DNA of 64,000 nt, taken from NCBI GenBank assembly GCA_963971305.1, contig OZ020316.1:14960745-15024744 (forward strand), given 5' to 3'. The notes beneath the pieces are model-generated. The model was not told where the DNA came from and did no database searches. It worked only from the letters and a program-made list of their open reading frames with translations. The stretch comes from Arcuatula senhousia (Eukaryota; Mollusca; Bivalvia; Mytilida; Mytilidae). Shown piece by piece: positions 39,701-54,700 of this stretch. The first letter of the stretch is position 1; each line of letters opens with the position of its first letter. The position numbers and the translations under genes were made by a program.

Positions 39701-42700
39701 AATTGATAATTCTTAATTTTATATTGATATCTAATGGATATCTTCCTAGTTCCCCGTACACCATATAATCTGGTGTGGATTTTTTGGCGTGCATAAGCAT
39801 TTTACAAAACTTTAAGTGTACCGTTCGATGATCGTGTTATTACCTATACCCCATACTTCACATCCATACAGTAAGATCGGCTGGATTACTTTGTCAAAGA
39901 GCTCTAATTGGCATTCTATGGATAAATTGTGTGTTCTACCTTTACGAATAATATCGTACATGGCTATCTTAGCTTTATCTGCATTATATTTTTTAGCTTT
40001 AGCAAAGTTTCCAGTTTTCGAGAATAATTCCCCAAGATATACGAATTCGTTTACGATTTCTAGATCATCATTATCATATGTAAAATGCAAGTTTCTCGGA
40101 TTTCGGCCTCTCGAGAAAACTACAATTTTACTTTTATCCACATTTACCTTAAGTTTCCATCTGTCACAATATTCATGTAACAGGTTAAGTTGGTTTTGCA
40201 AATCGTCTCGTGATTCTGACAATAACACTGTATCATCAGCATAAAGAATCAAAAATAATTTTACATATAAATTGAGCTCGATACTTATGTCGCTAGTGAT
40301 ACTTTGAATACCGGTTACATTATTTGCTGACATAAAATCTTCCAAGTCATTAACGTATAAGGAAAACAGTAGAGGAGATAGGTTTTCTCCTTGACGTACA
40401 CCTACATTGCATGGAAAATAATCCGAGTATATTTCACCATTAAATATTCGAGATTTAATATTACTATACATATTTACAATTACTGCATACATCTTGCCAT
40501 TGATCTGAGTTTCAAGTAGTTTACCCCATAATCCTGGTCGCCATACCGTGTCAAATGCTTTTGCAAAATCAATAAAGCCGCAAAACAGTTTCTTTTTCTT
40601 ATGTAATATACAGGTAGACAGAGTATTTGTATATCTACCTGGATCAGAGTAATCAGCAGGGCTGCCTGGCTTGTTGATAACAGAGATCAGGCTGATATAA
40701 AATATACTGAATTATTGTACATGTATTATTGTATACTGAATTATTGTACATGCATTTACTATATTTTGAAGGTGCTCAAATTTGAGCTATCAGTAATGGT
40801 TATAAAAGCTTAAACCACATTGTGAAATTTCATTTTAAAACTTGAATGAAGTTGCAGCTTACATTTTAAGATATAGTAACATGGCTGTAGAAATAAAATT
40901 TTTACCAGTTATATAAATCAGAAGAGAAAATAGACAAATTTGTATATACATTTGTAAAAAACTAATCATGTGATGTAAAAATATTCTTTCAAAATTTGAA
41001 ATATTTTGCAGCTTGTTCCCCAGCTGGCATCTGATGGAAGTCACAACTTTGTCCTCACTAACAGAAGATTAAGCAGCCAAATCACTGATGGTTTCCAGAT
41101 TGACGCTACTAGGAATGAGATCAGATTTGCCAGAATTGATGAGGTTCAGAGAGAAAGAGAAAGTCTCTTCTTCAGTCTACCACCAAAGTTTAGAGGAAAC
41201 ATAGTAGGTTGTTCAGTTTGAGAAAAGTAAAGTATCAAGAGAATGAAAGAATATCTTTTCTTTTATTTAAATACTGTAAATGACTTATTTCCATATGGTA
41301 CTTATTTTGGTCACTAATAGTTGTGAGAGGAAATATTTGTATAAGATTTATAGATTATTTCATATAAAATACAAAACTACCCATAAATTGTTCAGATTGG
41401 TTAATTGTGGAAATAAATATCAATGAAAATAAATAGGTTTACAGTAATGCATGTCATGTCACGGTAACAAATAAAAATAAATTTCCTGAAGGGAATGTAG
41501 GACTACCCATGTTTTTTCTACATGTGTCAATAACAATATAAGTAAATGCTTTAGTCCATCTAACCATTTGTAAGTTAGCTATCAGTCAGGTAAAGACTGC
41601 AGCTTTAAAATTCACTATACACATGACAAAAAAGTTAAAAATCTTTTATGTCAAAGGTACTTCAAAAACATTAACTAGTAAGGCCATAATAAAATGATTT
41701 TTAAATTCTCATCCAAATTTCTTGAAAATATGATGCTGGAGGGCGAATTTTATAATTTATAACTTTTAGCTTATAAATGCAAAGAGATCTTGTAGTGAGT
41801 TATTTTCTCTTGATTTTTAAAATTCCTAAATGCTCTGTTTTAATTTTTTTTTTATTTCTTTGTTATAGGTGTCATCATACGGTGGCTATCTTAGGTTTAC
41901 ACTGGAGACTCATGTGGCACAAGATGGCGGCCAGACCTTCAGAGATATTGACATAGAGATTATTGTAAGTACATGTACTATTTATCAGTCTGGTAGAAGC
42001 AAATTTCAGAATTATCAATTGAAAAGTTTTCTTAATTGTTGAGTGAAAAGTGGGTGTACTTATGAGTAGCTCAGTAAGATTATCATGTTATAATCTTTAT
42101 CGTTAGCTCATTGCAAGAGATCAAGATGCAACCCTTGACTGGAATAAAACTGCTCATTGTTTTTGTTTTTTTTCTTTTCAGATTTTCAAATTGTTGTTGA
42201 TTTTATTTCACCGCCTTATTTTTAATATAAGCATATAATCTGATGTATGTGACTAGAATACTCTCTTTTTAAACTTAATAAGTATCATTACATTGAATTT
42301 AAAATTACTGTCCTTTACAGTACATTTTCATTTGATTCTATGTGTTCTATTGTTATTATTTTAGACAAAGGATCAAAGGGAGAGAATTTACCATTTGTTT
42401 GACCCACCTGTCAAGATGTATGAGTCAAATAATTATGAAATTCTTCTCAGAGAGGTAAAGTTTTGTTAATAATTAGTAGAGAATGGTGTCCATGTAAAAA
42501 GAGTTAAAAAAAAGTAATTTCATGTTTTAATGTTTATTGCCTTATTCAATTATTTTTAATTGCAATTTACTAAATTGTTAAATTAAAAAAAAAACATCTA
42601 TAAAGTATTAAAGATCAATAAGTTTATAAATTGTTCCTGGAAGTAGTGATACTTGAATCCTACAAAAAAAAATCTTCAAAGTAAAAACTAAAAAAAATTA

Positions 42701-45700
42701 TACTATATTTGGTTATAGTCTAGCTTCCGATCTTCTGACAACTTTCCTCCAACCAGAGAAGCCTTCCTTAAAATACTATCCAACGTAGAAGCAATCCTGA
42801 TCAGAGCCACTTACCACACCATAACAGCCTACACTGCGCTTCGAGACCTCCGCATGGATACAGCCATTCCCTCAGTTACCTCCCTTGGTCGAGCTGAGAT
42901 GGTGGAGAGCTGTCGCTGCCCTGAAGGTTATAAAGGTCTGTCCTGTGAACAGTGTGCTGATGGCTACCTGAAGGACGAGAGCTCCAATCGCTGTGTCAGG
43001 TGTAACTGTAACGGCCATTCTTCATCCTGTGATCCAGTCTCTGGCATCTGTTTGGTAAGGTTTCAATTTTTTATGCTGTTCTATACAATGTTATAGCATT
43101 AGGGATGCCTAAACTATTTATTTTCATTTAGAATATCAAAAAGTTTGCAAAATCAAATGGTCAATATCCCTTAAATATGAAGGAAATTCATAAATTTACA
43201 AATCAAATAATGTTGAATTCCTTGTTTCCTGGCCATCAATCTTTAATATTTTGTTACATGTCCAACAGATATTTTAGTTAAGGAAATCTTGAACTTATCC
43301 ATTCAAGCATAAGTGTATATATAAAAGCAGCTACAAAATGTATAGTTGATCTATTTATAGAACTGTAGAGACAACACTGAGGGAGACAGATGTGAACGTT
43401 GTGCTACTGGTTACTATGGAGACGCCACAGCTGGTACCCGTAATGACTGTCGTCCCTGTCCATGTCCTCTCACAATACCATCAAACCAGTAAGTCTCAGA
43501 ACACACTGACTTTCAATATAAGTCATATTTATTATTTTGAATTCATTCAACAGCAGCCATAAATACGGTAAACATATTTATTTTTGTGGTTGCAAATTTT
43601 CCCACTATTGAATCCATATATTAATTTTTCAGGTATTAATTTTCAAGGTCTTCAATGATCATACTTGGATTTACATATAATAATTGCATATTCCCATGTA
43701 TTATTTTCATGAATTTGCTATGATGGCAGATGTAGCTAGAATAAGTACACCATGAAAAATTATATGATGTATAAGGGAAGGAAATTTATAGGCTTAGTCC
43801 TGAATTGATATCTAAGTTCATTCTAAGTTTATCATTATTATTGAGTGGTAAAATTTAGGACCGGTCAACATACATGTATAATTGGATGGAGGTGTTATAC
43901 TGAGTAAGTGTCTTACAAATTCGCTGTCTTTTCAGATTTTCAAGAAGTTGTTTCCTGGACCAGGACAATCAAGTTACATGTGACAGATGCCCACCAGGTT
44001 ATCTGGGAAGGAATTGTGAAAGGTAGTGACATCAGATTAAAACTTATCTTTTATGATTACATTTTATACAAATACAACAGTTATTGCATGAATACCCCAT
44101 TTTACTATGTTAAGTCTACCCTTTGAGTCAATTTCTGTAGTTTTTTCAACTTTCACAGAAGACTTTTGTTATTTGGCTTTTCATATCTCTTACCTAAAAG
44201 CATGGAAGATTAGTATAAATATGCTTAACCCAAAATCACCTTTTGAAAATGTAATAAAACTAATTAAGGATCTTTCTTGCTGCTCTTCATCCAAAATTTT
44301 TGTAATTGTCTGTTTGCTGAAGTTCAATCAGCTAAAATACATCTGTCTTAAAAAACTGACAATACATTTTCTACCTTTAGATGTGATACTGACAATGGAT
44401 ATGTAGGAAATCCAAGAGATGTGGGTGGCAAATGTGAAAGAAGTGAAGGTGTGTAGTCAAGTTATGTTAATCAGGGGGTTCACTAATTGTAAAAAAAAAT
44501 ATTAATAATAAAGCAGCTAGCACCCTACTACTTTTGTTGATGTTTGTCACCTTGCAATAACTTGAAATTTGCAAATACTGTGGTTTCATTATTATTCTTG
44601 GGGTATCATTTTTATTGGTTTTCATGAGTGGGCTTAAACCACCAAATTTGATACTCAGCGAATAGGAAATTTAAAGATTGATCTATATCCTGAGGACTTT
44701 AAAATCATGAATTATAGAATCCATGAACTGATACTCTTTTGTCAAACAATGAAAATTGGTACCCAAGAAAATAAATGAATCCAGTCTGTCTGTAGGCATG
44801 TTAAGATGAAAATGTTAATATGGATATAGAATAACACATTTTGACACTTCATCTGATTTTTCGTCAACTGTTAGTGGTGTACCTGAAACATTTTTGAATC
44901 TTAAAATGATAAACACTAATGTTTTATTTAACGATCAAAGAAATCAGAAAACACCACCATTTAAGCATACCATGATATACTGAAATTTTAGATGTTGATA
45001 CATGTAATCATTCAATTTTGTTGAAAAATTATTATAACTTATCTGGACAAGACATGTTGCATTCTTTAATTTATTATCTATTTAATTTTAATCCACAGAG
45101 AACCTAAAGCCAGTTGTATCTGTCAGCCCCACCAGGTTAGAGGAACCAATTGGTCAGACTGTCAGTTTCCAGTGTAATGTACAGGGTCCAGGGCCATTTA
45201 ATATCATCTGGAGCAGGATTGACAGGCAGCCACTCCCAAGCAGGGCCCAAGTTGGACCACGGTACACACTGACAATCCGGGATGTCCAGGAGTCTGACTC
45301 AGGACGATATGTTTGTACAGCTACCAATGTCCATGGCAGTAACAGGGAATATGTCAACCTGGTTGTCAGAGGTAAGACATTAAAAACTGATAAAATCCTT
45401 AGGTTATTTTGGATAAAAATTTTAAAGAAATTTAAAAAAAGCTTTTGACATAACAAATAGAACACAGCGCATTTAAGGTAGAATATGACTGTAATCGGCC
45501 ATAAAACTCTTTCCGTCAACCAGATGTAAAATATAACTCATCAAAATCAATAAAGTAGTTTATGTGAAGGGTATAGGTATTTGAGTTTTATTGACACGGG
45601 CCGAAATGATTTAGGGACGAAAGGGGCGAAATCCTGGGACGAAAGTTTCTACTCAAAAGTTCTGGGGCAAGCCGGGGTCACAGCTTCAAAATTTTTATCT

Positions 45701-48700
45701 TAAAACGATTGTCATATTATATTCTAACGAAATATTGCCGTGCCTTGATCTCTTGCAAACACAATTTTGAAACAAAATAGAATTTATTGTTCAAATTAGC
45801 GAGTCCGAGCCTACCTGGTGATAATTTATGCTAATCATATTATTTGTATACCAAACACACTGTTTGCACGGCAATATTATGTTAGAATGTAAAATGGCAA
45901 ATGTTTTTGGATAAAAAATTTGAAGCTGTGACCCCGGCTTGCCCCAGAACCTTTGAGTTGAAACTTTCGGCCCAGGATTTCGTCCCTTTCGCCCCTAAGA
46001 TATTTCGGCCCATATTAATCTAACACAAATATATATAAATTTCACACATATTATTCAATTGATCTTGAGGGGTCTTATTTCACATCTGGTTGACGGAAAG
46101 AGTTTTTTGGCCGAATACAGTCATGTTCTGCCTTAAATGCGCTGTGAAAAATTCAGATTTGGATTTCTAGAGTAAAATAGTGTTAGGTATAACCATTGTA
46201 AATGATCATTTGAAATTTGAACGAACAATTAAAGAGTTGTGTGTAAAAATAAGGATCTGAGGTCTTCTTTGGTAAGTAATCAAACATAATTAGAAGTGGA
46301 ATTATTGTACTAACCTAAATAAATCAGAAGCAGTTTAAAAACCCCTTATGTAAAACAGCCAGAAGAGTAGTCTTGAATATAACCAGTTGTTATTGCTTCG
46401 TCTCTTGGCAAAAGCCTCAGATCTAAATTTCAATGCATATGATTTAAAACCACAATTGACTGTCAGTTTTGATTACAGGGAGACCTCAACAGATCAGAGT
46501 ATTCATTGAGCCACCTAAAGAGCAGACAGTAGATGAGGGACAGTCTGTTAGATTTGTTTGTGTTGCTGAAGGGGATATGCAGGTATGGCTTGCATTTGGT
46601 TATCAAACCTAGGGTGCCCTAGGGACTAAAAAAACGTAAACTTGGGGTAGAACAGGGTTGGAGAAAGTGGTCCGAATGTATGATTTCTAAAGAAAACCCC
46701 GTTCTGTTTTATTTTTACACCTATGACAAAAATCTACCCAGGGAGCCCTGGGTTGTGAAACGGAACACGTCCATGGTGTCTCAAATGTCTGAGAACTGTA
46801 TATGGGGAAATTTTTGAAGGGTTTATTTTTTGTGAAGTAGGCTTTTCTGATAAAGTCACAAGGTAAAACTAAACGATTGTTTAATGGAAATGAAAGACCA
46901 GGCTTTTATTTAAAATTTGTACCTTCAAAACACATTTAAGACAGAAATTTTTAAGAAATGAACAAAAAATTGTTAATATTAAGATTTTCTTAAGATTTCC
47001 ATTATATTATCGTAGCGTAGAAGAAGACCACAGGTAATTTGTATAAGGTTTTGGAATATGGGATGGAAACAATTTAACTATAAATTAGCTTTCTATATTA
47101 AATAGTAGAGAAGTAGCAAAAAAAGAACAAAGATGATTAAAAAAAAAATATCGGTTATATGTTTATCATGTGGATTTAGGATAGCATGAAATTTGAAAGG
47201 GTTGAAAGGGGTAAATGTTTATTGTTAGACCATGGAAGGGTGCATGTTTAGAGATATTTAGGGCAGGGTAAAACTAATAAATGGGAGAGATGTGTTGGAA
47301 TTTTGAATTGTTATATAATAATACAAGTGTTTCACTCAGTTTAATGAATTTATAGTTTTCTGTCCAATATTTTTGTTGGTGGTGATGGTCAATTATCATT
47401 GGGTCAACAGCAAAGTTTTATTCAACGTGAAACACATGTATAAAAGTATTTACACACTTTCAGGAATTAACAAATTCAAACATACTGTTTATGATTGATT
47501 GTCTTATGGTAACAAAAGTATATCAATGCATCAAACAAACCTGAATGATTTTTGTTATTTGAAATAAAAAAAATTTAAGTTCAGTAAATCTATGAGGCCA
47601 TGAACAAGTTCTATTTCTAAAATGTTCAAAAATAATTCTCCGGAAAATATAATATCAGAAAATAAAGACTTTTTATGTCAGTTAATAAAATAAAACTTAT
47701 TTCTTCCAGAGCAACTACATTCTCTCCTGGTCCAGAAATAACGGATTGATGCCAGATAAGGCTATCGACCAAAATGGCGTCCTTGTCATCCCGAACGTCA
47801 GACCAGAGGATGCTGGGAACTATGAATGTACGGGATCCGACTTCTTCAACATGGATACAGACATGGCAACACTTAGAGTTAGTGGTAGGTAGAAGATGTA
47901 GTAAGAACATTAAGAATTGTAATTTTCTTCGTCTGTGTGTGTGTGTGTTCATGAATTATTGGGTTTTTATTCAGTATAAACAATTTCTACTTTTTTATAC
48001 ACCCTGCAAACATTTTTTGGGGGGGGAGTTGGGGGGGGTGTTGGGTGGGTTATACATGTATATAGGAATCACCCTGTCTGTCTGTAGACATATCTCATAA
48101 GCACAACTCCTCCCTTACCTTAAAAAGGATTTTGATGAAACTTAATACAAAGGATCTTCATCATATAGAGATGTGCATGAAGAAATTTTATTGTCATGGA
48201 TATCATTTACTGGAGATAAATGGATGTAAGTAATTTCCAATTTTTCATTCAGGGGGGTTATCATGTAATCCGTGTTTGTAACAATGTAGTTTGAATATCT
48301 TTTCACAATTTAAATTACAAAAATAAAGCAAATGATATAAATCAATAATATTATTATCTCTATTTCATGAGAATTTCTTGGTATCGAAATTCAGAACTTT
48401 TAATTGTCCTTATAGCCTCCCAAGTACAGCCAACTCTCAGAATAGAACCAGCCTTCCAAACAGTTGACGAGTTCAGCACCACAGAGTTTCGCTGTGTGGC
48501 TCAGGGACGACCTGCTCCCCAGGTGGAATGGTTCCGTAAATCTGGTCCCATGAACCCTAACGCTGTTATATCTGGTGGGTTACTGAGGATCCCGATCACA
48601 TTACGCAGTGACGAAGCTGAGTACTACTGTAAAGCCACCAATGTGGCAGGAACGACGGAAGTCAGGACTATACTATATGTCAAGAAAAGTAAGTCATTTA

Positions 48701-51700
48701 ATTGGCTAGGGTGGTTTATTTAGTTAACCTTATTCTGAAAACAAAGATTTAAGCTGTACAAGTGTGACCCTTTGATAAATCTTTATGGTAGAAAATTTAT
48801 AATGTAAGGATATTTTAGGAAGTTCAACTAATTAGAAAATAAATCTATGACTTTACCCACAGAACTCTTCATCAATGTTCTATTCTCAATCTGGCCCAGG
48901 CATCACAAACCTGAAAAGAAATGTTAAATGCAGCATCACAAGTTGAACATTTTCATTAAAAAAATATTTTATATTATTTGAAGGTTTATCTTTTTGTTTA
49001 GCACAGACAATATATATTAATGACACACAAACCACTTTTAGTACAGAAATTTGGTAGAATTTCTATCCATCAGATGTCTATTGAAAGATCATTAAAATAT
49101 GAAATCCTATTTTGATTGAGACTGAAATAAAATAATTTCAACAGGTTGCCAAATCTCTTATTCATTCTTATTCCTTTCTTCAGGTACACAGCCACCCACC
49201 CAGATCACTGTCATTGTCAGACAAGTGGCCATCATTGCCACCATTGGGTCCACAGAACAACTTATCTGTTATGCTGAAGATCAAAACATCAGACCAGAAC
49301 TTATCTGGTCCAGATCTAATGGAGGCCTACCAACTGGTATGTCAAATCAGGGTCCACAGAAACATTTGATTCAACAAAAAATCAATTTCCTTATTATAGT
49401 CCATTTTACGATGACATTTAAAAGCTTTTAAAAGAAATTAATGTTGTGCCTCTTAAATTGATACTGATGACATTTTGTTCCTTCCAGAAACAAAGAAGTC
49501 TGCCAAAATTCACATGAGTTAAAAAAAACCTTACCATTTACTGGAAAAAAACTTATGAAATACCCTTGTGAAAAATGCAAGTCAATAACTGTACATTGGA
49601 CCCAATGTTGTTGGTCCATTACTTTCTCTCCAAATATGAATTTCAGTTTATACACAACATTACATATATTATGATAGCTTTGTTGGCTGTTTTAAGGCAG
49701 TCTTATTCTTGTATTATTTACATACCCATTGTAGGTTCTAGCCAGGACAATGGTGTGTTGACCTTGAGAAACATTCAGCCATCTTATGCTGGTTCCTATA
49801 TCTGTACAGCCATAACACCAGAGGGCGACAGAGGAACAGCTACAACTACTCTCACCATACGTCCTGAGGTAGAAGGTAGGTAGACTGGGATACAGTTTAT
49901 TTTTAGATATTTGTTTGTAGACTGAAATTTTCATTGAGCTGTTATCTAAAACTGAAGTGAAAATGTAACGATGTAAACGTGTCTTCAAACAAATTAAATG
50001 ATTATTTTCCAGAAAATTATGAAGATTTTTCCAATGTCACTTGCTGCATGAACCAATTTATGCTGATTTAACTGATTTTCAATTAAAATATAAATGAATC
50101 ATTTTACAGAGGTTGTTCCTAAGGCAACAGTCACACCTGACAGAACAACCATTGCTCAGGGAACTACTGGTACCCTTAGATGTTCTGTGACTGGTGTACC
50201 AGCTCCAAAGATCACATGGTCTAAAGCAAGAGGGGAACTGACTTCAAGACACCAGGTATAGTTAACTTAGAAAATGTCACTTTTAAGAAGAATGGTAGGT
50301 ATATTTTATCAAGGTACACCAGAGCATGGACGTGCAGAAAGTAGAATATTTGTTAATATTTTGGTGTTTTGGATGTAATAGGATTAAATTCAATGTTTGT
50401 TGCTTGTCTACTTCTGCTTAAAAACTTTGTACACTTTTCAATAAGAACCATCCTTTTCTGTTAAATTCAATGGATAACCTACATGAGAGCAATTTTGGGT
50501 TTTGAATTTTGAGTTTCTGATAATAGACATCAATTATTAGTAAGCAATGTGAATGATTAATAATTTTTTTTTTAAATCCATCGTCAAAAATATATGACCC
50601 TGAATACTTCAAGTGGAACAAATACTAGGAACTTGATATGACATTAATTGTGTATTTTCAGGTTGTTGGTGAAACCCTTAGAATCGTCAATGCTATGGTC
50701 GAGGACCGTGGTGTCTATGTTTGTAGGGCTGAAAACTCTGCAGGCTTAGGACAAGGTTATGCCATTGTAGAAGTTGAAAGTAAGTTTTTTTTCCCATTGT
50801 GTATATTTTCTTGGAAACCAATACATATTCTGGGGTAAAGTATGGTGAATGACAGATGGTAGCATGCAGGTGAGCTTTTTTTCAGCAGCAATATTATTCT
50901 ATTTTATCCACTGGATTGGTCATGGGTCAATAATTTCAGATTTCCTACCTACAGAGAAAATTAAGCTCCTCCCAACCTTGTGAATAAAATAGATTTATTA
51001 CATTGGGTTCATTCTGTGTACCATACTTCAGGTGCATCTTTTTTCTGCTTAACAAATCTGACAAGTTTTTGTTATTTACCCATATTCTTGGAAATTGATG
51101 GTTAAGCACAATTCAGATGTTTCTATCATCAGATTTCTTTTAAATTTGAAATTTTGAAACTGCAATCTTCATGAATATTTTCAAGCTCATGCCTCATTAC
51201 CAGTGTAAAACATCATAGTAGAAAAGAGGATTTTATCAAATATGTTTCAAACAGACCATAAATGACACACTTTTATTAAAGAATGTAGTGTAAAAATAAT
51301 TAACTTATCTCTCCATCTAAGCAACTTTATATTATATTTTATAGGACGAGCTAAACCTAAGCTAGATATCTATCCATCATTATCACAGACCATTAAAGCA
51401 GGAGAGAGTGCTCTGTTCCAATGTAGAGTCATGGGTGGAGATCCACCACCTCAAGTCACATGGTCTAGGTAAGTAATGGGAAGAGATCCTCCCACTAAAG
51501 TCCCCTGCTTCTCTCCTGGTGTATAACTCAATGGTTAAGTTGGATCAGGAGCCAACCTTTAAAGTGAATAGTTAAGATTTCCAAATTCCAAGTCAAGATA
51601 TATAAATCTTATCAGGCATAAACCATTATATCCAAGGTCATGTCACAAGGTCAAAATCATTTACATACTTTCATCTTCATTCCATTCAGATAACAAAATT

Positions 51701-54700
51701 GTTATTGTCAAGGAGGGTCTATGATAGACTTGGTTAGTACATATAAAATAAGCAAGCAGGACAAAATTTTTATCCAGATTTAATCTCAACTCATTTATAT
51801 AAGTCTTTAATTTCATCTTCTTTTTTCTCTCTCTTATGTTTATGAACTGCTTATTAACTTTCACTTGATTTGTCCTTTTCAGGGCTGGAGGAGAAGCCTT
51901 GACCTCTACAACAGAGGTGAAGGACAATGGTGTCATCATGTTTATGGGTGTTAGTGGAGCTGAGGCTGGTGGCTACATCTGTACAGCCACTAATGAGATG
52001 GGATCTGTAACGGCCACTGCCACCCTTATCATCATAGGTATAGTAACATCAAACCATATAACAACTTAGAAATCAATCAGTGGATTGAAGTTAAAAGAAT
52101 TGAATTTTACACTGTCTCTTTATTGAAATACTCTATGGAATAATTCTTCAAGGATCACTCATAATTTTTAACTGCCATGAAAAACTTACTATTATTCAAC
52201 TTTGAATATTCTAAAATCATAGGTCGTATAAGAAATGCTTCATTTAATATCCTGTATTAATTATTATACAGCTAGAAAACCAAAAACCAAAAATAGGTAT
52301 TTTGAGGGACATGTAGTATTGATTTAGTGAGTTTACAGTCATTTGAATAATTTTGAATTTTTCAGGCCCACCAAGAATAGTCATTCAGCCAAGCAAGAAG
52401 GTCATTGCTATCATTGGGCAACGCGTGTCCCTGGAATGTACTGGAGAAGGTGACCCGATTCCGTCTGTTCAGTGGCGTTACGAAAGACCTCCAGACAGGG
52501 GTGATGTTCCTACACCAGTAGAGGGTGCTCCAGGTCGTGGATCTGCAACCTTGACCTTGAATGCAGTTCAAAGGTCGGACTCTGGAAACTATTATTGTAC
52601 TGCTACCAACGAGGGTGGATCTGTGACGGAAACTGTTCAAGTTGTTGGTAAGTTTTGATTTTTCTGGAAAAAATGAGAAAATCCTAAATGAATTTCAATA
52701 CAATTACTAAGTTATGGTGTTTTTTCTGAAGGTAAACCATTTCTCTGTTTTTAATGCCCCATGTGATTAAACCCCATAAATGTCCGAAAATGATACAATT
52801 ATAAAATGATATAGATTTTTGGCCGGATTTCATGGAGTGAAAAATCCTGGTTATAAAATGGTGAATGTTGGGCAGCGTGTGGGCGGGGAAGAAATTTTCG
52901 TAACAGTTTTCTCAGCAACTACTAATCACAGCCACTTGATATTTGGTATACAGCATCAGGGGGTCCCATAACATGTGATACGATTTCAGATATGTGGTCT
53001 CACTTACTTCCTGTTTAACGAAATCCGGCCATTTTTGACTTTGACAGATTTTTTAAAACAATCAAAAGTTGAAAATCAGCAATATTAGGATTAAGAAATA
53101 TCAATATGAAATGTTTTAGATAAATTTTAATTTTAAACAATTAAAGATAAACCCCTTTTGATACAAATATTTTTACAGACTAGACTTAACAAATAGACAA
53201 GCACAGATCAAACTTTTGCTAGCATTATCTGTATTGCTTCTTTCTCCTACAAAAACTCATAACAAAATGGTTTGATCAGTGACAGACATAAAAGACTCAT
53301 ATTTGATAATAATAAATCTTTTTGTTTACAGTTGAGGATAGGAGGGAGCCTGTTGGGGAACCAGGTGTAACTATCAGGGGACCAGGAGAACTTAGAGTAC
53401 GAGAGGGTCAGACAGTAACCCTGGAATGTGACACAACAGGTTGGTAGAATCTTTTGCTATCATAATATAGTAGAGAGTAACATGGTTTTAGCCGCACTAA
53501 GTGAATTTCTTTTTGAATATATACATTATGTAGATATCTTCTTTGTAGAAAGGTAAGATTTTTTCTTTAATTTTCACAAACCTGTTCATATGAAATTAAT
53601 AATTTAGGAATAAAAGTTTTTTTTTAATACCAGGTAAGCGTAAAAGCAGTTTAGAGGGTGTCTTGAAGTGATACAGAAGTGAAAAACAATTGTTTTAGAT
53701 ATTATTAGAATAAAATTATGCCAAAATTGTATTTTAATCTTTGCCCAAAACCTTTTCTGTTCCAGGTTTGCCCAATGCTGTGGTTCGTTGGAGAAGGCGT
53801 AATGGATTGATGCCACCAAACCACTCAGTACGAGGTGGCACACTGATTATACCTAACTTCAGATCTGTATACAGTGGAGAGTACATCTGTTCAGCTACTG
53901 CAGCCCAGAGAAACTATGAGTCTTCAGTCTTTATCATTGTTACTGGTAAGTGCGTAGGGATATTGTACACAAATGTAATATTAAGTGTTGCAATTTTGCA
54001 TGAGAAGTGGATTCTGTAATAATCAACTTCTAAATTCAATTGAAAACAAAAAACAAAACAGAAAACCAACTTTTAAACATATCAAATGTTTAGACGTGAT
54101 GTTTACACATTTCTATTACCTTAATATAAAAAAAGATATTTAAACTGTTCTTTGTAAATCTAGATTTTAAATTCAAAACTGATGCGCAAAGTTACATTTA
54201 TGTTTATGATTTATATTTATTATATATCTTACATTACTCAAAGAATCCTATCATAACAAATTTCAATATTTGCTTTTATCTTTTCAGTAACCCCAAGTTT
54301 AACCATCTCCCCAGCCAGAGTTGATGCCAGAGCAGGCAGTGCCATCCAATTACGATGCCAACCTCAAGGTTCAGGGCCGTTCACTATCGAGTGGTTCAAG
54401 GTCGAAGGTGTCCTGAATCCATCTGCCACCCAGACAGGCGATGGTCTGCTGGAAATCAGACAGGTCACAGCAGCAGACAGTGGAAGATACCGTTGCTTAG
54501 CAACAGGCCCCAATGGAGCATCTGATGGATATGCTATCGTTGTGGTTGAAGGTATGTATCAGAATTAAAACTTAACAAACAATATTTCTTTTCAGTCAAG
54601 TGTACTGAATACTGTGGATTCATTTATTATTGTGGTTCTGATTTGATGCATACAGATCAGTGTTAATTTTCCTTTTTGTGGGGTAGCAAATTTTGCTGGT

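Larger units (their letters stand above)
38300..40690 (+). repeat. Tandem array of exon 22 edge plus splice donor, 147 bp units
   Basis: The unit runs from tctacctgg in exon 22 through the donor caggtaaat and about 50 bp of intron. Exon-end positions 38394, 38541, 38688 and 38835 are exactly 147 bp apart. A LINE interrupts the fourth unit's intron part at 38865; a shortened fifth unit resumes at 40605-40690 and lacks the middle of the exon part. The extra units have no upstream acceptor. Confidence 0.9.

Noticed and set aside
39816..40244. 142-codon plus-strand open frame
   Set aside because: It is the antisense shadow of the LINE reverse transcriptase on the minus strand.
52362..52640. 92-codon minus-strand open frame
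   Set aside because: It lies antisense to exon 40, which has a clear Ig domain and splice sites.
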